Shown here: piece by piece, positions 11,563-22,730 of the stretch | Position numbering within the stretch: the stretch's first letter is position 1 | Layout: every line of letters starts with the position of its first letter | From: Reticulitermes speratus | Taxonomy: Eukaryota > Arthropoda > Insecta > Blattodea > Rhinotermitidae | NCBI GenBank assembly: GCA_021186555.1 | Contig: JAJKFL010000010.1 | Location: 6,017,585 to 6,081,584, forward strand | Length of the DNA: 64,000 nucleotides | Direction of reading: 5' to 3' | Notes under the pieces: generated by a model | Database searches by the model: none | Told to the model about the DNA's origin: nothing | Seen by the model: only the letters and a program-made list of their open reading frames with translations | Program-made: the position numbers and the translations under genes

Positions 11563-11652
11563 TATGGGATGTTATGCGGCGTAGATTGGTAGTTATTCAC
11601 CGACGTTTCGGGACAACCTATCTGTTCCATCTTTCAAGGGTCAAGCAGTTAC
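11563..11652. repeat. Family F half element
   Basis: One arm of family F: TTATGGGATGTTATGCGGCG, ACCGACGTTTCGGGACAACC, TCCATCTTTCAAGGGTCAAG. The opposite arm is missing. Confidence 0.7.
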
Positions 11653-11742
11653 TTCTTCTTGGACCTTAAAAATTCTCTCTTTCGATGGGATTTTTCTCGT
11701 TTGTGGGATGGAAAGTGTTAACACTTTGTGCTTGTGTTACAG

Positions 11743-12174
11743 AAGTAGAATGGTCAGACTGGATTGAATGCTCTGTGACATGTGGCACCGGGAAACAGTC
11801 GCGGTATTCACGGTGTGTGGACGACGGGAGTCGACTGGAACTGTGCATGGAGGCAGGCGGAGAGCGCACGGAGACGAGAACCTGCAACCGCGAGGCATGC
11901 ACCACCAGCACCAGCACCACCACCACCAGCAGCGCCACTGAGGTTGCGGGCAGCGGACGTACCTCGCCGTCACTGCCCGACATGTTCTTCCCTCGCCTCA
12001 CGAGTCACACATCACCGTCACCCATCGCCGGCAGGAAGCAGCCTGACCAACACAAACACCGCAAGTTCCACCACAAGAACACTGTGTACAAGAGCGTGGC
12101 AGCAAACAGCAGTTCGGCGAATGTGTCCGAGTGGGGTCTCGGCAAGATTAACGAGGTGGTGCTCAGCGGACAGG
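11743..12174 (+). CDS. Exon: TSP1 domain plus Ser/Thr/His-rich linker
   Basis: Acceptor TTGTGTTACAG, donor GTGAGT, 432 bp, phase 1 at both ends. The first 50 or so residues form a clear thrombospondin type-1 domain: VEWSDWIECSVTCGTG, then six cysteines ending in TCNREAC. A Thr/Ser run, a His/Lys-rich region and NVSEWGLGKINEVVL follow; NVS is a possible N-glycosylation site. TSP1 domains bind glycosaminoglycans and extracellular partners and may be C-mannosylated at WxxW. The next coding exon is about 18.7 kb away. Confidence 0.88.
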
Positions 12175-12295
12175 GTGAGTTTTCTGATCACAATCATAAG
12201 CAAGCAAACTTTCAGACTCTTCACACTGAATACAATACAAAACATGTTTCATGTTATTCATACCTTGCATATTGTTACAATTAATACATCAACTA

Positions 12296-12540
12296 GCCGA
12301 TCCCAGTGGTCGTGCGGTCTAAGGCGTGGGTCTACGGCCGCTCGCTTGCTGGGATTGTGGGTTCGAATCCCCGGGGCATGGATGTCTGTCTCTTGTGATG
12401 TTGTTGTTCAGGTAGAGGTCTCTGCGACGAGCTGGTCCCTCGTCTAGAGGAGTCCTACCGACGTGTGGGGTGTCAAAAAGTGTGTGATCGGAACCTCGAA
12501 AAATGAGGAGGCCTAGGCCACCTAGGGGCTTCGAGCCATA
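12296..12540 (+). mobile_element. SINE family B, full copy
   Basis: The tRNA-like head GCCGATCCCAGTGGTCGTGC, box-B-like GGTTCGAATCC, the GGTAGAGGTCTCTGCGACGA body and the end AGGGGCTTCGAGCCATAGG. Family B also occurs at 14930, 36027, 48808, 49075 and 50323. Confidence 0.85.
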
Positions 12541-12544
12541 GGAA

Positions 12545-12592
12545 AAAACTCCTACATGTTTCGGCACCGGGTTGCCATCATCAGGGGATTAT
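12545..12592 (-). ncRNA. Minimal hammerhead motif, left half of fold-back
   Basis: On the minus strand: CUGAUGA (12578-12584), U, stem II starting GGCA and ending UGCC, GAAAC (12558-12562), AU, and GUA (12553-12555) as cleavage triplet. Stem I pairs weakly beyond two C-G pairs. A second, poorer motif on the + strand lies at 12773-12806 (CUGAAGA, then GAAACGUUUA), so the element is an inverted pair. Confidence 0.6.
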
Positions 12593-13319
12593 TTAGAACA
12601 AAGGATTACAAGCTCAAAACACTAATCTACGTTATGTATTAAACATACTTCATGAAACCATACAGCTGCGTTTGTCTTATAAAGTTTTTCCTTTGTATTT
12701 TTACGGTTGTAAACATCTTTTCTTGTTGGCATTAGCGTGTTGGACTTGTAATTCTTTGTTCTAAACAACTCCCTGAAGATGGCATTCAAGTATCCGAAAC
12801 GTTTAGGAGTTTTATACTTGTCTTGAATTGTATTTTATTAAGTGCATATGTTGGTTAACACCTGAATCCACGCGACGGATTTCGATTAAATTTGATTTTG
12901 TTTGCCTATAGTAAACGTTGTGATAATTTAATCTCGATTTGTATAGTCCCAGCAAAACTTTAATTTAAAATTAGTTTAACATACGAAATTTCACGATTTT
13001 TTTTTGTCGATTTTTCTCGAAAACGTTTCATCATAAAAACGAGTCTGGACAGAATTCCTGAAGCTTTGTCTTTTATGTCAGGTACCTAGTGATACAGATT
13101 TTGTGATGTTATGTTAATTACGTTATGTTAAGATTACGTTAGTGTTAAGATAACTCCAATTTGTTTAATGGCTTAGCTTGCTGGTGTCCCTCATAAATGG
13201 ACGTTGGGACTGAATCGAAATCCTTTCAGAAATATTTTTCGAAATTACGTAGGGCCTACGTGTTATGGAATATTGTTTTCGTTATTGATATTAATTTTGG
13301 GATGTAGTAGTAGTAATAT

Positions 13320-13352
13320 ATAGTATAGTAGTAGTAGTAGTAGTAGTAGTAT
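13320..13352. repeat. (TAG)n microsatellite
   Basis: Run of about nine GTA/TAG trinucleotides within a wider TAG/TAC-rich stretch. Confidence 0.85.
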
Positions 13353-13429
13353 ACAGTAGTACTATCAGCAGTAGTACTACTTTCTTGTTGCAACAACGTA
13401 GGTCTGTTAACGAAGTAACCGCACAAATC

Positions 13430-14020
13430 AGATTCTTCTTCAGAAGCTGACAGTTTCTCAGCCAGCCAAGAAATTCTTCACAGTTTATGCAACCCGAATG
13501 TTCATTACCGTGTCCACAAGAGCCCGCCACTTGCCCTATCCTGGGCCAGATCAGTCCATTTCAGGTCCTCGCAACCGATTTCTTTAAGACTGTTTTTGAT
13601 TTCAGGCTTTCATCGCCTTGTAAATAAGGTCTTCGCTCTTCTCGGATGTTACGCAGCGTTGATTAGTAGTTAGTTACCGACGTTTCGGGAGAGGCTTTCG
13701 GTCTCATCTTTAAGTGTCAAGCAGTCCAAGAAGACTGCTTGACCCTTGAAGATGGAACAGATAACCTGTCCTGAAACACAGGTAACTAACTACCAATCAA
13801 CGCTGCGTAACATCCCAGAAGAACGAAGACCTGCAGTAAGATCCAGCTTAATATTATCCTCCCATCTGCGCCTAGGTCTTTCAAGTGGTCTCTTTCTCTC
13901 AGTTTCGCCTACCAAAACCCTATATGCACCTCTCCTCTTCCCCATACGTGCCACTGTCCCGACAGTCCTCTTTCCTCTTGATTTGATCATCTTAATAACA
14001 TTCCAAAATTCAGTGCTCAT
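13430..14020 (-). mobile_element. LINE 3' end, interrupted by a family F element
   Basis: On the minus strand 14020-13838 encodes a typical non-LTR reverse-transcriptase C-terminal tail: [16 protein letters not shown], then PLERPRRRWEDNIKLDL. The 3' UTR and end of the ORF continue at 13625-13430 (GATCTGGCCCAGGATAGGGC, GAAATCC-type tail). The family F fold-back at 13626-13835 sits between the two parts, so it inserted after the LINE. Confidence 0.75.
13626..13835. repeat. Family F fold-back element
   Basis: Left arm TCGGATGTTACGCAGCGTTG, ACCGACGTTTCGGGAGAGGC, CATCTTTAAGTGTCAAGCAG; right arm reversed to CGCTGCGTAACATCCCAGAA. The reverse complement of the left arm has a hammerhead-like order (UUAAAGA, stem II, GAAAC, GUA) with changed core bases. 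Confidence 0.8.
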
Positions 14021-14185
14021 TTACTTAAGCTACGACTCTGGAAGCCAAATGCGTGTTTGTGCAAGCCTGACCTAGTAACATTCTGCGTTACGGATTTATA
14101 AAATTATTTTAAAAATCTGCATAATTTTCTAATATATGTTACACAATACGCATTTTTCATTATCCTGCATTAGATTGCGCTACTC

Positions 14186-14462
14186 TGTGTACAGCTCAGT
14201 CCGTATAGCAACTCGCTACGGGCTGAACTGTCCGGGGATCGAATCCCGGTGGGGGCGAGATTTTCCGCAGCCGTCCAGACCGGCCCTGGGGCCCATCCAG
14301 CCTCCTATAAAATGGGTACAGAGTCTCTTTCCCGGGGTAAAGCGGCCGGGACGTGTAGTTGACCACCCACCCCCATCTATAGCCGAGGTTAAAGAAAGAG
14401 TAGAGCTATACCTCTACTCACCCCTCTGGGCCTTCATGGCCCGTTTTAGGGAGAACTTTACC
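14186..14462 (+). mobile_element. SINE family C
   Basis: tRNA-like head (AGCTCAGTCCGTATAGCAAC), box-B-like GATCGAATCCC, then the CCGTCCAGACCGGCCCTGGG block and the end TAGAGCTATACCTCTACTCA to AACTTTACC. Other copies or parts are at 21160 (+), 28024 (-), 32041 (+), 42106 (-) and a split copy at 39130-39460. Confidence 0.85.
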
Positions 14463-14929
14463 TAATTACTCTATATAAAAATGACAGATTTCTGAAACTG
14501 CTTACGTATTGTTGATTGTATGGAACAGAAGGTGTATGTTTAAGTAGAGTCCCAGTGAAAAAGCACACTTAATGACATATTTTAAAACCGACAAATGTGT
14601 TCAAATTCAGAGAAGGGGGAACACATGCACACAAACTGAGCCCTAATGAGTTTGGGGTAAGTGGGACACTTGGTCAAGAGGCAGAAAATGTAGGGGTCCC
14701 TAATAAATGTGCACATATTTCTAGTCTCATTATTTATGTGTGCAATTAACATCATACGAGATGAAAATAAAATTAATAGAAAAATTAAAGCTTCTGTCAT
14801 TTTCGGCGGGAGGGGGGCGCACATTTATGTAGCTTGCCCCCGGATCAAAAAGCTTTATGACGGCTTTGTTCATAAGCCTAATGCTAAATGTGTAGAACAA
14901 TATATAGGAGTTCTCTTCTTTTTATTTCA

Positions 14930-15170
14930 ATGGCTCGACAGCCCTATATGGGCCTAGGCCTCCTCATTGTCGAGGCTTCACGATCACACACTCAGACACA
15001 CCGAACTCGGTAGGACTCCTCTGGACGAGTGATCAGCCCGATGTTGATACTTCTACCTGACAACACCCAACAATCACAAGAGACAGACTCCGGCGGGATT
15101 CGAACCCGCAATACCGGCAAGCGAACGGCCGCAGACCCTCGCCTTAGACCGCGCGGCCACTGGAATCGGC
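14930..15170 (-). mobile_element. SINE family B, reverse
   Basis: Reversed family B: ATGGCTCGACAGCCCTATAT at the left and the tRNA-like head GCGCGGCCACTGGAATCGGC at the right, with box B as GGATTCGAACCC. Confidence 0.85.
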
Positions 15171-15744
15171 GTAGAAATTATCTGCAGACACAAATGTATT
15201 CGAAGTCTTCCTCACTGTTGTCATTGTGTAACAAATGTACGATTCGTACTTTCAGATATAAACAATCTGAAAGAAAGAGAGGTACTTGAAGGCACCTACT
15301 AACCTACTTCGAATGCTTTGCATGGAATATCCGACAGTCTACCCCCACAACCCATTTTGGCGTGTTGGTAATACCGCGAGACAAATTTATTTTTATCTTT
15401 CATTATACGCTGCCTCGTTCGGTTTCACTTGTCCTTCTCTTCCTGTTGTGTTTAATTTTCTCTCTTACTACCTCTCACTTCGCAGTGTTCTTTTACTCTA
15501 CCTTGTTCATTACATTTCATCTGAAATTCTGGTGCTCATTCCATTTCATCCAATTGAATGTTGCCCCCCTTTCCCTCGTTATTTCTCGTCCCCCTTTATA
15601 TAATCCCTTCCCAGTCCACACAAAAATTCCAATAGCATCCCCTATCGATCTGATGCAGGGAGACTTTTGTAATGCATTCTGTCGCGTTATTTCCGAAGTT
15701 CACCAGTGGGAGATATCTTGATGAAGAAACATTTTTTTTTCTGA

Positions 15745-15850
15745 AGATCCAAGTCTTCGGGTATTTATTGCCGTGTGTATTGTTAAATTCTTACTGACGT
15801 TTCGAAGGATATGAGTGCCTCCATTGTCAGGGTCAAGCAGGTTTGGAATT
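15745..15850 (-). repeat. Degenerate hammerhead-like family F relative
   Basis: The minus strand reads CUGACAA, a long stem-II-like segment (GGAGG...CCUUC), GAAACGUCAGUA. The core has G8 changed to A. It links family F to the better hammerheads. Confidence 0.5.
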
Positions 15851-15962
15851 CTTTGCCCAGAAGGTGATGGTATTACAACCCTTGGAGACAAGTAACTATG
15901 AAGAACCAATAAGCATCCGTCGGACACAACATATATTTGATGTAATAATTATCATTAACACG

Positions 15963-16852
15963 TGGCCTGTCTTACGACAGGTCCATAGCCTCTTAATTCT
16001 GTAGTCTGTATTACGACAGGTCCATAGCCTCTTAATTGTGTAGTCTGTCTTACGACAGGTCCATAGCCTCTTAATTCTGTAGTCTGTCTTACGACAGGTC
16101 CGTAGCCTCTTCATTCTGTAGTCTGTATTACGACAGGTCCATAGCCTCTTAATTCTGTAGTCTGTCTTACGACAGGTCCATAGCCTCTTAATTCTGCAGT
16201 CTGTCTTACGACAGGTCCATAACCTCTTCATTCTGTAGTCTGTATTACGACAGGTCCATAGCCTCTTAATTCTGTAGTCTGTATTACGACAGGTCCATAG
16301 CCTCTTAATTCTGTAGTCTGTCTTACGACAGGTCCATAGCCTCTTAATTCTGCAGTCTGTCTTACGACAGGTCCATAACCTCTTCATTCTGTAGTCTGTA
16401 TTACGACATGTCCGTAGCCTCTTAATTCTGTAGTCTGTCTTACGACAGGTCCGTAGCCTCTTCATTCTGCAGTCTGTCTTACGACAGGTCCATAGCCTCT
16501 TCATTCTGTAGTCTGTCTTACGACATGTCCATAGCCTCTTAATTCTGCAGTCTGTCTTACGACAGGTCCATAACCTCTTCATTCTGCAGTCTGTATTACG
16601 ACAGGTCCATAGCCTCTTAATTCTGTAGTCTGTCTTACGACAGGTCCATAGCCTCTTAATTCTGCAGTCTGTCTTACGACAGGTCCATAGCCTCTTAATT
16701 CTGCAGTCTGTCTTACGACAGGTCCATAACCTCTTCATTCTGCAGTCTGTATTACGACAGGTCCATAGCCTCTTAATTCTGTAGTCTGTCTTACGACAGG
16801 TCCATAGCCTCTTCATTCTGTAGTCTGTCTTACGACAGGTCCGTAGCCTCTT
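15963..16852 (-). repeat. 39-bp minisatellite, about 23 copies, derived from a LINE tail
   Basis: The unit is ATAGCCTCTTAATTCTGTAG plus TCTGTCTTACGACAGGTCC. Because 39 is a multiple of 3, an open frame of 324 codons spans it (KRLWTCRKTDYRI repeated), but that frame is not biological. Another minus-strand frame reads RGYGPVVRQTTEL, identical in style to the C-terminus of the adjoining LINE reverse transcriptase. The array is thus an expansion of a LINE ORF end. Confidence 0.93.
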
Positions 16853-17036
16853 CCAAAGCGAGTTCTCCACAGAGTGCGATCTAGTGCTCCCTTTTTCAAT
16901 ATCCAGTATCTTCTCCTTTCCTTAAGGTCTTCCAGTAGCTGCTCACGTCTTCTTCCTCCTCTTTTCTTCCCTTATATCTCTCCTTCAATAAAGAGTTTTA
17001 GAAGGCAGTCCCTACGTAAAATATGACCAAACAACT
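16849..17036 (-). mobile_element. LINE reverse-transcriptase C-terminal fragment
   Basis: Minus strand: DRTLWRTRFGRGYGPV read from GATCGCACTCTGTGGAGAAC onward, preceded by a Lys/Arg-rich region. It runs directly into the 39-bp array. Related fragments are at 26630 and 46618. Confidence 0.75.
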
Positions 17037-17049
17037 TAGATTTTCTCGT

Positions 17050-17881
17050 TTTGTTGATGCTACAGGTTTCGGCTTTTAACTAAACAATCTTCAGGCTGTA
17101 GAAGGTTTTGCTTAAAGTGTTACTTTACGATAGTGCAAGTGAAGTTAGTTAAAGTTAGAATCTCAAGTCATCACATTTGGTGTTCGTAAATACCATAAAA
17201 GTGTTGGTTAACATAGGAGTTTTTAGCGGAACAGTAAAACGAATTTTATCTTCTATCGGTCCTTTAGAATGTAACTCCACACCACGCAACAGGATAATAT
17301 TAAAACCTTTAAAATCACAGACAGTGGTCAGAAATACGTGTCATGATACACGGATATAAAGACCGGGTGGGGCGGGGATTTTGCTGTGACGTACCTTCTC
17401 TGTTGTCGGTGTGGGGAGACAATTGTTACATGGATACAAATACGAGAAGGTCTTCGGCTTTACTACACCAGCTTTCTACCCAAATGGAGTGCTCACAACA
17501 TGACCATGTCACGTGACACATGGGTTTCCTAGACAGACACCGCACAACATTCTAGAAAAAACAATCCTATGCTTCATAGCTGTGAGTTACGATATTTCTA
17601 ACCACTGCACATGATTTTAATTGTTTTAATGTTATATTTTGATATGACATGCAGACTAATTCTCAAACAACGAAAGGCCATCAATTCGACCGATTGCATT
17701 ACTAAAAACTTTTATGGTTATATGCCCTTTCATAATATATACGAATACTAAATGTGACAATTTTGAGACTTCATTTTGATTAATATTACTTGCAATGTTG
17801 TACATTACACTTTTTGTAAAATATTGTGAAGCCTGATGATGACTTAGTTAAAAGCCGAAACGTGTAGCTGTTTTTAGGTTC
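17050..17881. mobile_element. Element with inverted hammerhead-like ends
   Basis: Left end, minus strand: CUGAAGA (17088-17094), a weak stem II, GAAAC, CU, GUA (17061-17063). Right end, plus strand: CUGAUGA (17833-17839), GAAAC (17857-17861), GU, GUA (17864-17866). The segment GGCTTTTAACTAA on the left is inverted as TTAGTTAAAAGCC on the right. The 750 bp between them have no gene. Confidence 0.55.
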
Positions 17882-18762
17882 TCCATGTATGAGTTCTTGA
17901 CAGGTAGTTATTTCATCTTTATATATTAAAAAAAACTGGAGTCACGTCACGAACATATTTTACCAAATCGATACGTCATAACATCCCGGAAGCGGTGGAT
18001 CTTCAACAACATCTCTCTGAGGACCTTATATTTTGCTTTTGTTTCTAGTCCCGCCATTACCAGAAGTTGTGTATTTAGGTACTAATTGTAACTTCGTTAA
18101 TGTTAATTTTTGGCTTTGTATTTACTACTGTCCTGGCCAGCATAATTTGCACTTCGAAGTCTAAAAATTAAATAATTACTTTACGCAAACGCTAAATAAA
18201 GCTTCACCAACATGAATATACCTTTAATCCTTCCACAGATTTTGGTGACATTTAGTTACAACATTTGCGTTATACAGTTATTATTGTTTATATTTCACTC
18301 GTTTTAATTTCCACTTTTCTTAATAAACTAAAGTGTTTTTGTGAGCACATAAATAATTATTCTCCATAGGTATGTGTCCTTCAAAGTTACAGTTATACTT
18401 TGCATTCAGATATTTGTATAATGCTATCATAATTTTGTATAATTTTGTAAAAAGGATAATGTACGTAGAACTTTCAGCATCGGAAGCCTTGTTTAAGCTT
18501 ATCTCATTGATTTGCTGCCTGACTGATGTCCGGTGTACGTACACAGCTTTACGTGCACCTGGACATAACACATGACATTAACAGATTTCCTCGAATCGTG
18601 TATTTGCAATGTCAGTTCAATAGATGCATCTGACTGCCCCCTTATGCATTCTGAGCCCATGGCACACAAAGGAAACCCACAGTATGAATGACACTCCGTC
18701 CATTTGTGTCATAATACTCAACAAATTCTGATAAAAATTAATATTGAGACCACGTAAAATAT

Positions 18763-19182
18763 TTTTTACTTTATATTCACCGTGCATCTTTTTATAATTT
18801 AATTATTTATACCAACAAAAGCACTAAGACAGTTTTTTTACTGTTTTCTTTATTATTACGATGCCCCAATACGCATTTCGGCAGTTATTCTGCCATCATC
18901 AGGGGGTATTTTAAGTGAGTTTTTTACATAGACCAATTTTGGTTACGTCATAACAGTGAGACGGTATTTACCACATCGTATAAAATTTTTTGTAAAATTA
19001 GTGGTTAAGCTGCTAAAAGTTATTAAATTATTAAAACTTATAAAAATTACAATAAAATCAAGTAATATATTATACTATCCTCTATAGTATAATTATTAAT
19101 TAATGGCAGCGTATTGGGGCATCGTAATAATAAAGAAAACAGTGAAAAAACTGTCTTAGTGCATTTGTTGGTATAAATAATT
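18763..19182. mobile_element. Hammerhead-bearing fold-back element with 12-bp TSD
   Basis: CACGTAAAATAT lies at 18751-18762 and 19183-19194. Inverted arms of about 73 bp (AATTATTTATACCAACAAAA on the left; its inverse on the right) enclose about 235 bp. The TTCACCGTGCAT start is shared with 40268 and, reversed, 63243. No coding capacity. Confidence 0.85.
18866..18906 (-). ncRNA. Minimal hammerhead motif in fold-back element
   Basis: Minus strand: CUGAUGA (18896-18902), U, a perfect 5-bp stem II (GGCAG/CUGCC), GAAAU, GC, GUA (18870-18872). Stem III has a U-G wobble instead of C-G. CCCC before the core can pair with GGGG after a 2-nt bulge. Confidence 0.6.
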
Positions 19183-19439
19183 CACGTAAAATATATTTTG
19201 ACAGTTGATTGTGGGTCCACATTGACCACACGTGACCACTGCCTCACGTAAAAATAACACTTAAAAATTAAAGTTTTCTTCTAAAATAACTCATCATAAA
19301 AAACATTTTGAATTTACATGTTATGGAAAGCAGATTTTGCAAAGCTATGCAGCTTCTAATTGAAACAAAGTCCCTTGTAATATATTACTTAGTATATTAA
19401 CACGTATAGGTACCGAAAGAAATGAATACAGTTTTATAT

Positions 19440-19700
19440 TAGGAAAATACGAAGGAAATAGACCATTTCTAAGATTAGACGTAGATGGTAGGATAATATT
19501 AAAATGAACCATAAAATAAATACGCTGGGAACTCGTGGACTGGATTAACCTGTTTTAAGAGAGTGACAAGGAAAGTGCTTTTGTGAACACGGTAATGAAT
19601 TAAAGAGTTCTATAATACGGGGGAAACTTCTGGACTAGGAAAGGAACTATTACCTTCTCAAGAATGACCCTGCTGCATGGAACAATAAGTTTATATATAT
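19440..19700 (+). mobile_element. LINE 3' fragment
   Basis: Contains the decayed RT tail region (GTAGATGGTAGGATAATATT) and the 3' UTR pattern GAACTATTACCTTCTCAAGA...CTGCATGGA seen at 29390 and 36335. Confidence 0.6.
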
Positions 19701-20411
19701 ATTTATTATTTATTTAATATGTCGCAACCCCCAGGAACACAAAATTTCTGTTTTGAAATTGTACGACACCGGTAGAAGTTGCTCACCAAAGTTTCAAAAA
19801 CTTCTTGCATTGTAAAGTAACTGTAATTTATCTGTCTATATAAGAAGTAACACCGTTTTTTACTTTAAAACCCATTCTTTCTGTAGAGTAGTTGAAAGTA
19901 CTTCGAGTTTAAAAGTTTTGCAGTCACTTTCCAGAGATTATTGTAAACCTTGCAAGAGAGTATAATCTTTTCTGCTGTCACAAGAAACTCTACTGTCAAG
20001 TTTCAGTGCATATGGCGTCATTAATCTCATGATATTTTCGGTTGGAGTACCACTGACATTTATCCCGTGGGATCTAGTCCAAACGGTCTAAAAGTACAGG
20101 TTGTGTGATCCCGTGCAGTTTATTCCTGAGCTGGCTGACACCTGGAAGAAAAGAAGTTTTCCCATAGCAGTTTGTTGTGTTACCAATGTGGTGGATTTGG
20201 TAGAATTCATCTTAGGTCTGATTGTCTAATTCAATAAATTGACCAGCTGATGGGTGAAATTTTTTATGATTAAATAATTGAGTTTCTCACTGATCATATG
20301 GCAGACTAGCACAGTGATGTCACAAAAATGCACCTCACTTAGAGGGCGCAACAATGGAAACGTAAATATTATTATACGTTGAATCTCGCTCTGTAGACCA
20401 GCACACAAATA

Positions 20412-20792
20412 CAGGGTTATTCAAAATGATTGTCGGGTTTTAACAACTTGTCATACACAATACACTTGAGCATATGTATTTTTGTATTTAATAGAACAAC
20501 ACTCCAAGTTTTTGTGACATACCTTACAGGTGCTCTATATGTGCACCCTTTGTGATTCTACAAACATCAACACGATAATCGAGTTCGTTCCAAACTTTTT
20601 CTAGCATGTCAGCGGTGATGGTTTCATTGGCGGTTCTGATTCGTACCTTCAGTTCCGGGATACTTGCGGGAAGAGGAGGAACATAAACCTGATCCTTGAC
20701 GTAACCACATACAAAGAAATCACCTGGGGTTGCATCTGGAGAAAGAGGTGGCCAAGTTGTTAAAACCCCGACAATCATTTTGAATAACCCTG
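20412..20792 (-). mobile_element. Mariner-like deletion derivative, 381 bp
   Basis: TIRs of about 40 bp (CAGGGTTATTCAAAATGATT) at both ends, TA at each side. The interior is a transposase fragment on the minus strand: WPPLSPDATPGDFFVCGYVK (the third catalytic Asp region), then DMLEKVWNELDYRVDVCRIT. The N-terminal two thirds are deleted. Confidence 0.85.
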
Positions 20793-21159
20793 TATAGAGA
20801 TTTTTCCAAAGGCCGCACTGAGCAACACTGATAAATGAATAACGGGTGGGGTCAGTAGTATCTACAGAACAACGACGTCGTCCGCGCGACGGCAAGATAT
20901 CCCGCGAAAAAGAAACATCCTATATAATAGAGAATTTCAATATTCCCTCTATGGTCGGGTTTGTAAATTACGGTTCCATCTTAAGCTGTGCGTCGTGTAC
21001 TCGTATATTGCCTGCCGTCTAAGCCAACTACAAGCCAACAACATCTGTAATCACAGAATTCAGATCACGGATGAGAGACATCCAGTTCCTTCATAAGTTT
21101 AAAAGAAATTCAGACTCACCCTGTATTTTCGACGTGCATTATAAAATATGAAGACTTAA

Positions 21160-21410
21160 TACGGGCTGGACGGTTTGGGGTTCGAAACCAGGTGGAAGCG
21201 AAATTTTTCGCAACCGTCCAGACCGGCCCTGGGGCCCACCCAGCCTCCTGTAAAATGGGTACCTATTCTCTTTCCCGGGGGTAAAGCGGCCGAGGCGTGG
21301 TGTTGACCACCAACCCCCATTTAGCGCCGAGGTTAAAGAAAGAGTAGAGCTATACCTCTACTTCCCATCTGGGCCTTCATGGCAGGTTATAGGTTAAACT
21401 TTACCTTTTC
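21160..21410 (+). mobile_element. SINE family C, 5'-truncated
   Basis: Contains CCGTCCAGACCGGCCCTGGG, CTTTCCCGGGGGTAAAGCGG and the TAGAGCTATACCTCTACTTC end. The tRNA head is mostly lost. Confidence 0.8.
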
Positions 21411-21510
21411 TATATAATTTGTCTTATATCTTTCGGCTAAACAACATTACTTTCATCATTAACTGTCTATACGATAATAGTCCTATCTGCACATAGTCTA
21501 ACACAAGCTG

Positions 21511-21753
21511 TTTTTTTTTGTGGAGGGCCCCGCAGCAGATGCTACGGACGCACCGCAGCCTTGAGTCTTATTGTGCAACCCTGTGATGAAGATGAATATT
21601 TCTTTTCGTTTTTCCGTTAATAGAGCACCGGTGGAATGAAACTGACAAGGGAAAACCGAAGTACTGGGGAAAAACCTGTCCCAGTGCCACTTTGTCCACC
21701 ACAAATCCCACATGGACTGACCCGGGACTAACCGCCTGAGCCATGACACAGCC
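21511..21753 (-). mobile_element. SINE family E, copy 2
   Basis: T-run at the left (the A-tail), GCCACTTTGTCCACCACAAA in the middle, truncated tRNA-like head at the right. CTAACACAAGCTG (21498-21510) and CTAACACCAGCTG (21754-21766) form a 12/13 TSD. Confidence 0.85.
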
Positions 21754-22023
21754 CTAACACCAGCTGATTTAATTCACGTAACGACATATCGCATGGTGAT
21801 ATAAAGTGATTCCTCCTGATGCTTACCGCATAGATATTCGAAATATGTCAAGGATTTATTGCGATTTTATTTAGTAGACACATATAGAACAAGTTGTTTT
21901 ATGACGCTTTTTTATTTCTTTAATTTAAATGTCATATTTCTTTTTTTTATGTTAGTCTCACCGTGCATTTTACGATTCAAAATTAAAAACCAAGAGAATG
22001 AACTTCACTTTCGCTTTAACATG

Positions 22024-22076
22024 TATTCTCCCTGAGGATGGTTTTACGTAAAAACCGAAACATATGTAGTGGTTAA
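22024..22076 (+). ncRNA. Minimal hammerhead motif (CUGAGGA core)
   Basis: CUGAGGA (22032-22038), U, a perfect 6-bp stem II (GGUUUU/AAAACC), GAAAC (22057-22061), AUAU, GUA (22066-22068). Stem I has G-C plus wobble and one mismatch. All core bases fit CUGANGA...GAAA...UH. Confidence 0.65.
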
Positions 22077-22482
22077 TAAACACATATTAAAGAGAATGTG
22101 GAGTGCATTCTGTTGGATTTTAAACACTGAGTCAATTTTTTTAGTCGTCGCCGTTGCTGTACTATTTACAAAACTTTCAGTGCGTAGATGGAGTTGTTGA
22201 CCAGGACCTGGGAGATATTTTTGTTACTGGGAGTATTTCTTGCGTTGTGTTGATTACAATTTCAATGGTTGCTACGTGGCCAAGTGGCACGTACAGTGGA
22301 CAAGGTTTCATTACTTCAGAGTGACCGGGCTATTCTTACACCACAGTGTTCGATATAAGACGTGAAGCAATACTGGCTGCGTGTCGCTTGTAAATAAACA
22401 GTGCCTCAACCTCCAACCAGAGAGCAAATAACACTGAAACTGCTAATAAAACTGTACGGCTTTAAGGATACTTTTGGCGTGT

Positions 22483-22730
22483 AGCACGCATGAGGGAGAA
22501 GAGAAATTTATACAAGGTTTTGTATGGGAAAAGCGAAGATAAATGGCTGCCCTGGAAGATAAAGGCGTAGATGGATTTTAAATAGTATGGGAGCATGTGG
22601 GATGAATTTATGTCACCCAGAATCAGAGGAGGTGACGAGCTGCCGTGAAAGCATCAATAAATGTTCGAGGTTCATGTATTAGGGGAGGATTTTTTGAGGG
22701 GTGTCTCTGTTACGGAATTGGTTAGTTACT
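22483..22730 (+). mobile_element. LINE 3' fragment
   Basis: GCACGCATGAGGGAGAAGAG to ATGTTCGAGGTTCATGTATT follows the RT tail and 3' UTR pattern of the other LINE fragments (VARMxE...YRVL..; GGTTCCAT-like end), then enters the TTAG-rich tail. Confidence 0.5.

Noticed and set aside
15896-16870. 324-codon open frame on the minus strand (KRLWTCRKTDYRI repeats)
   Set aside because: It exists because a 39-bp minisatellite has a length divisible by three. The meaningful ancestral frame is a different one and ends in the LINE tail.
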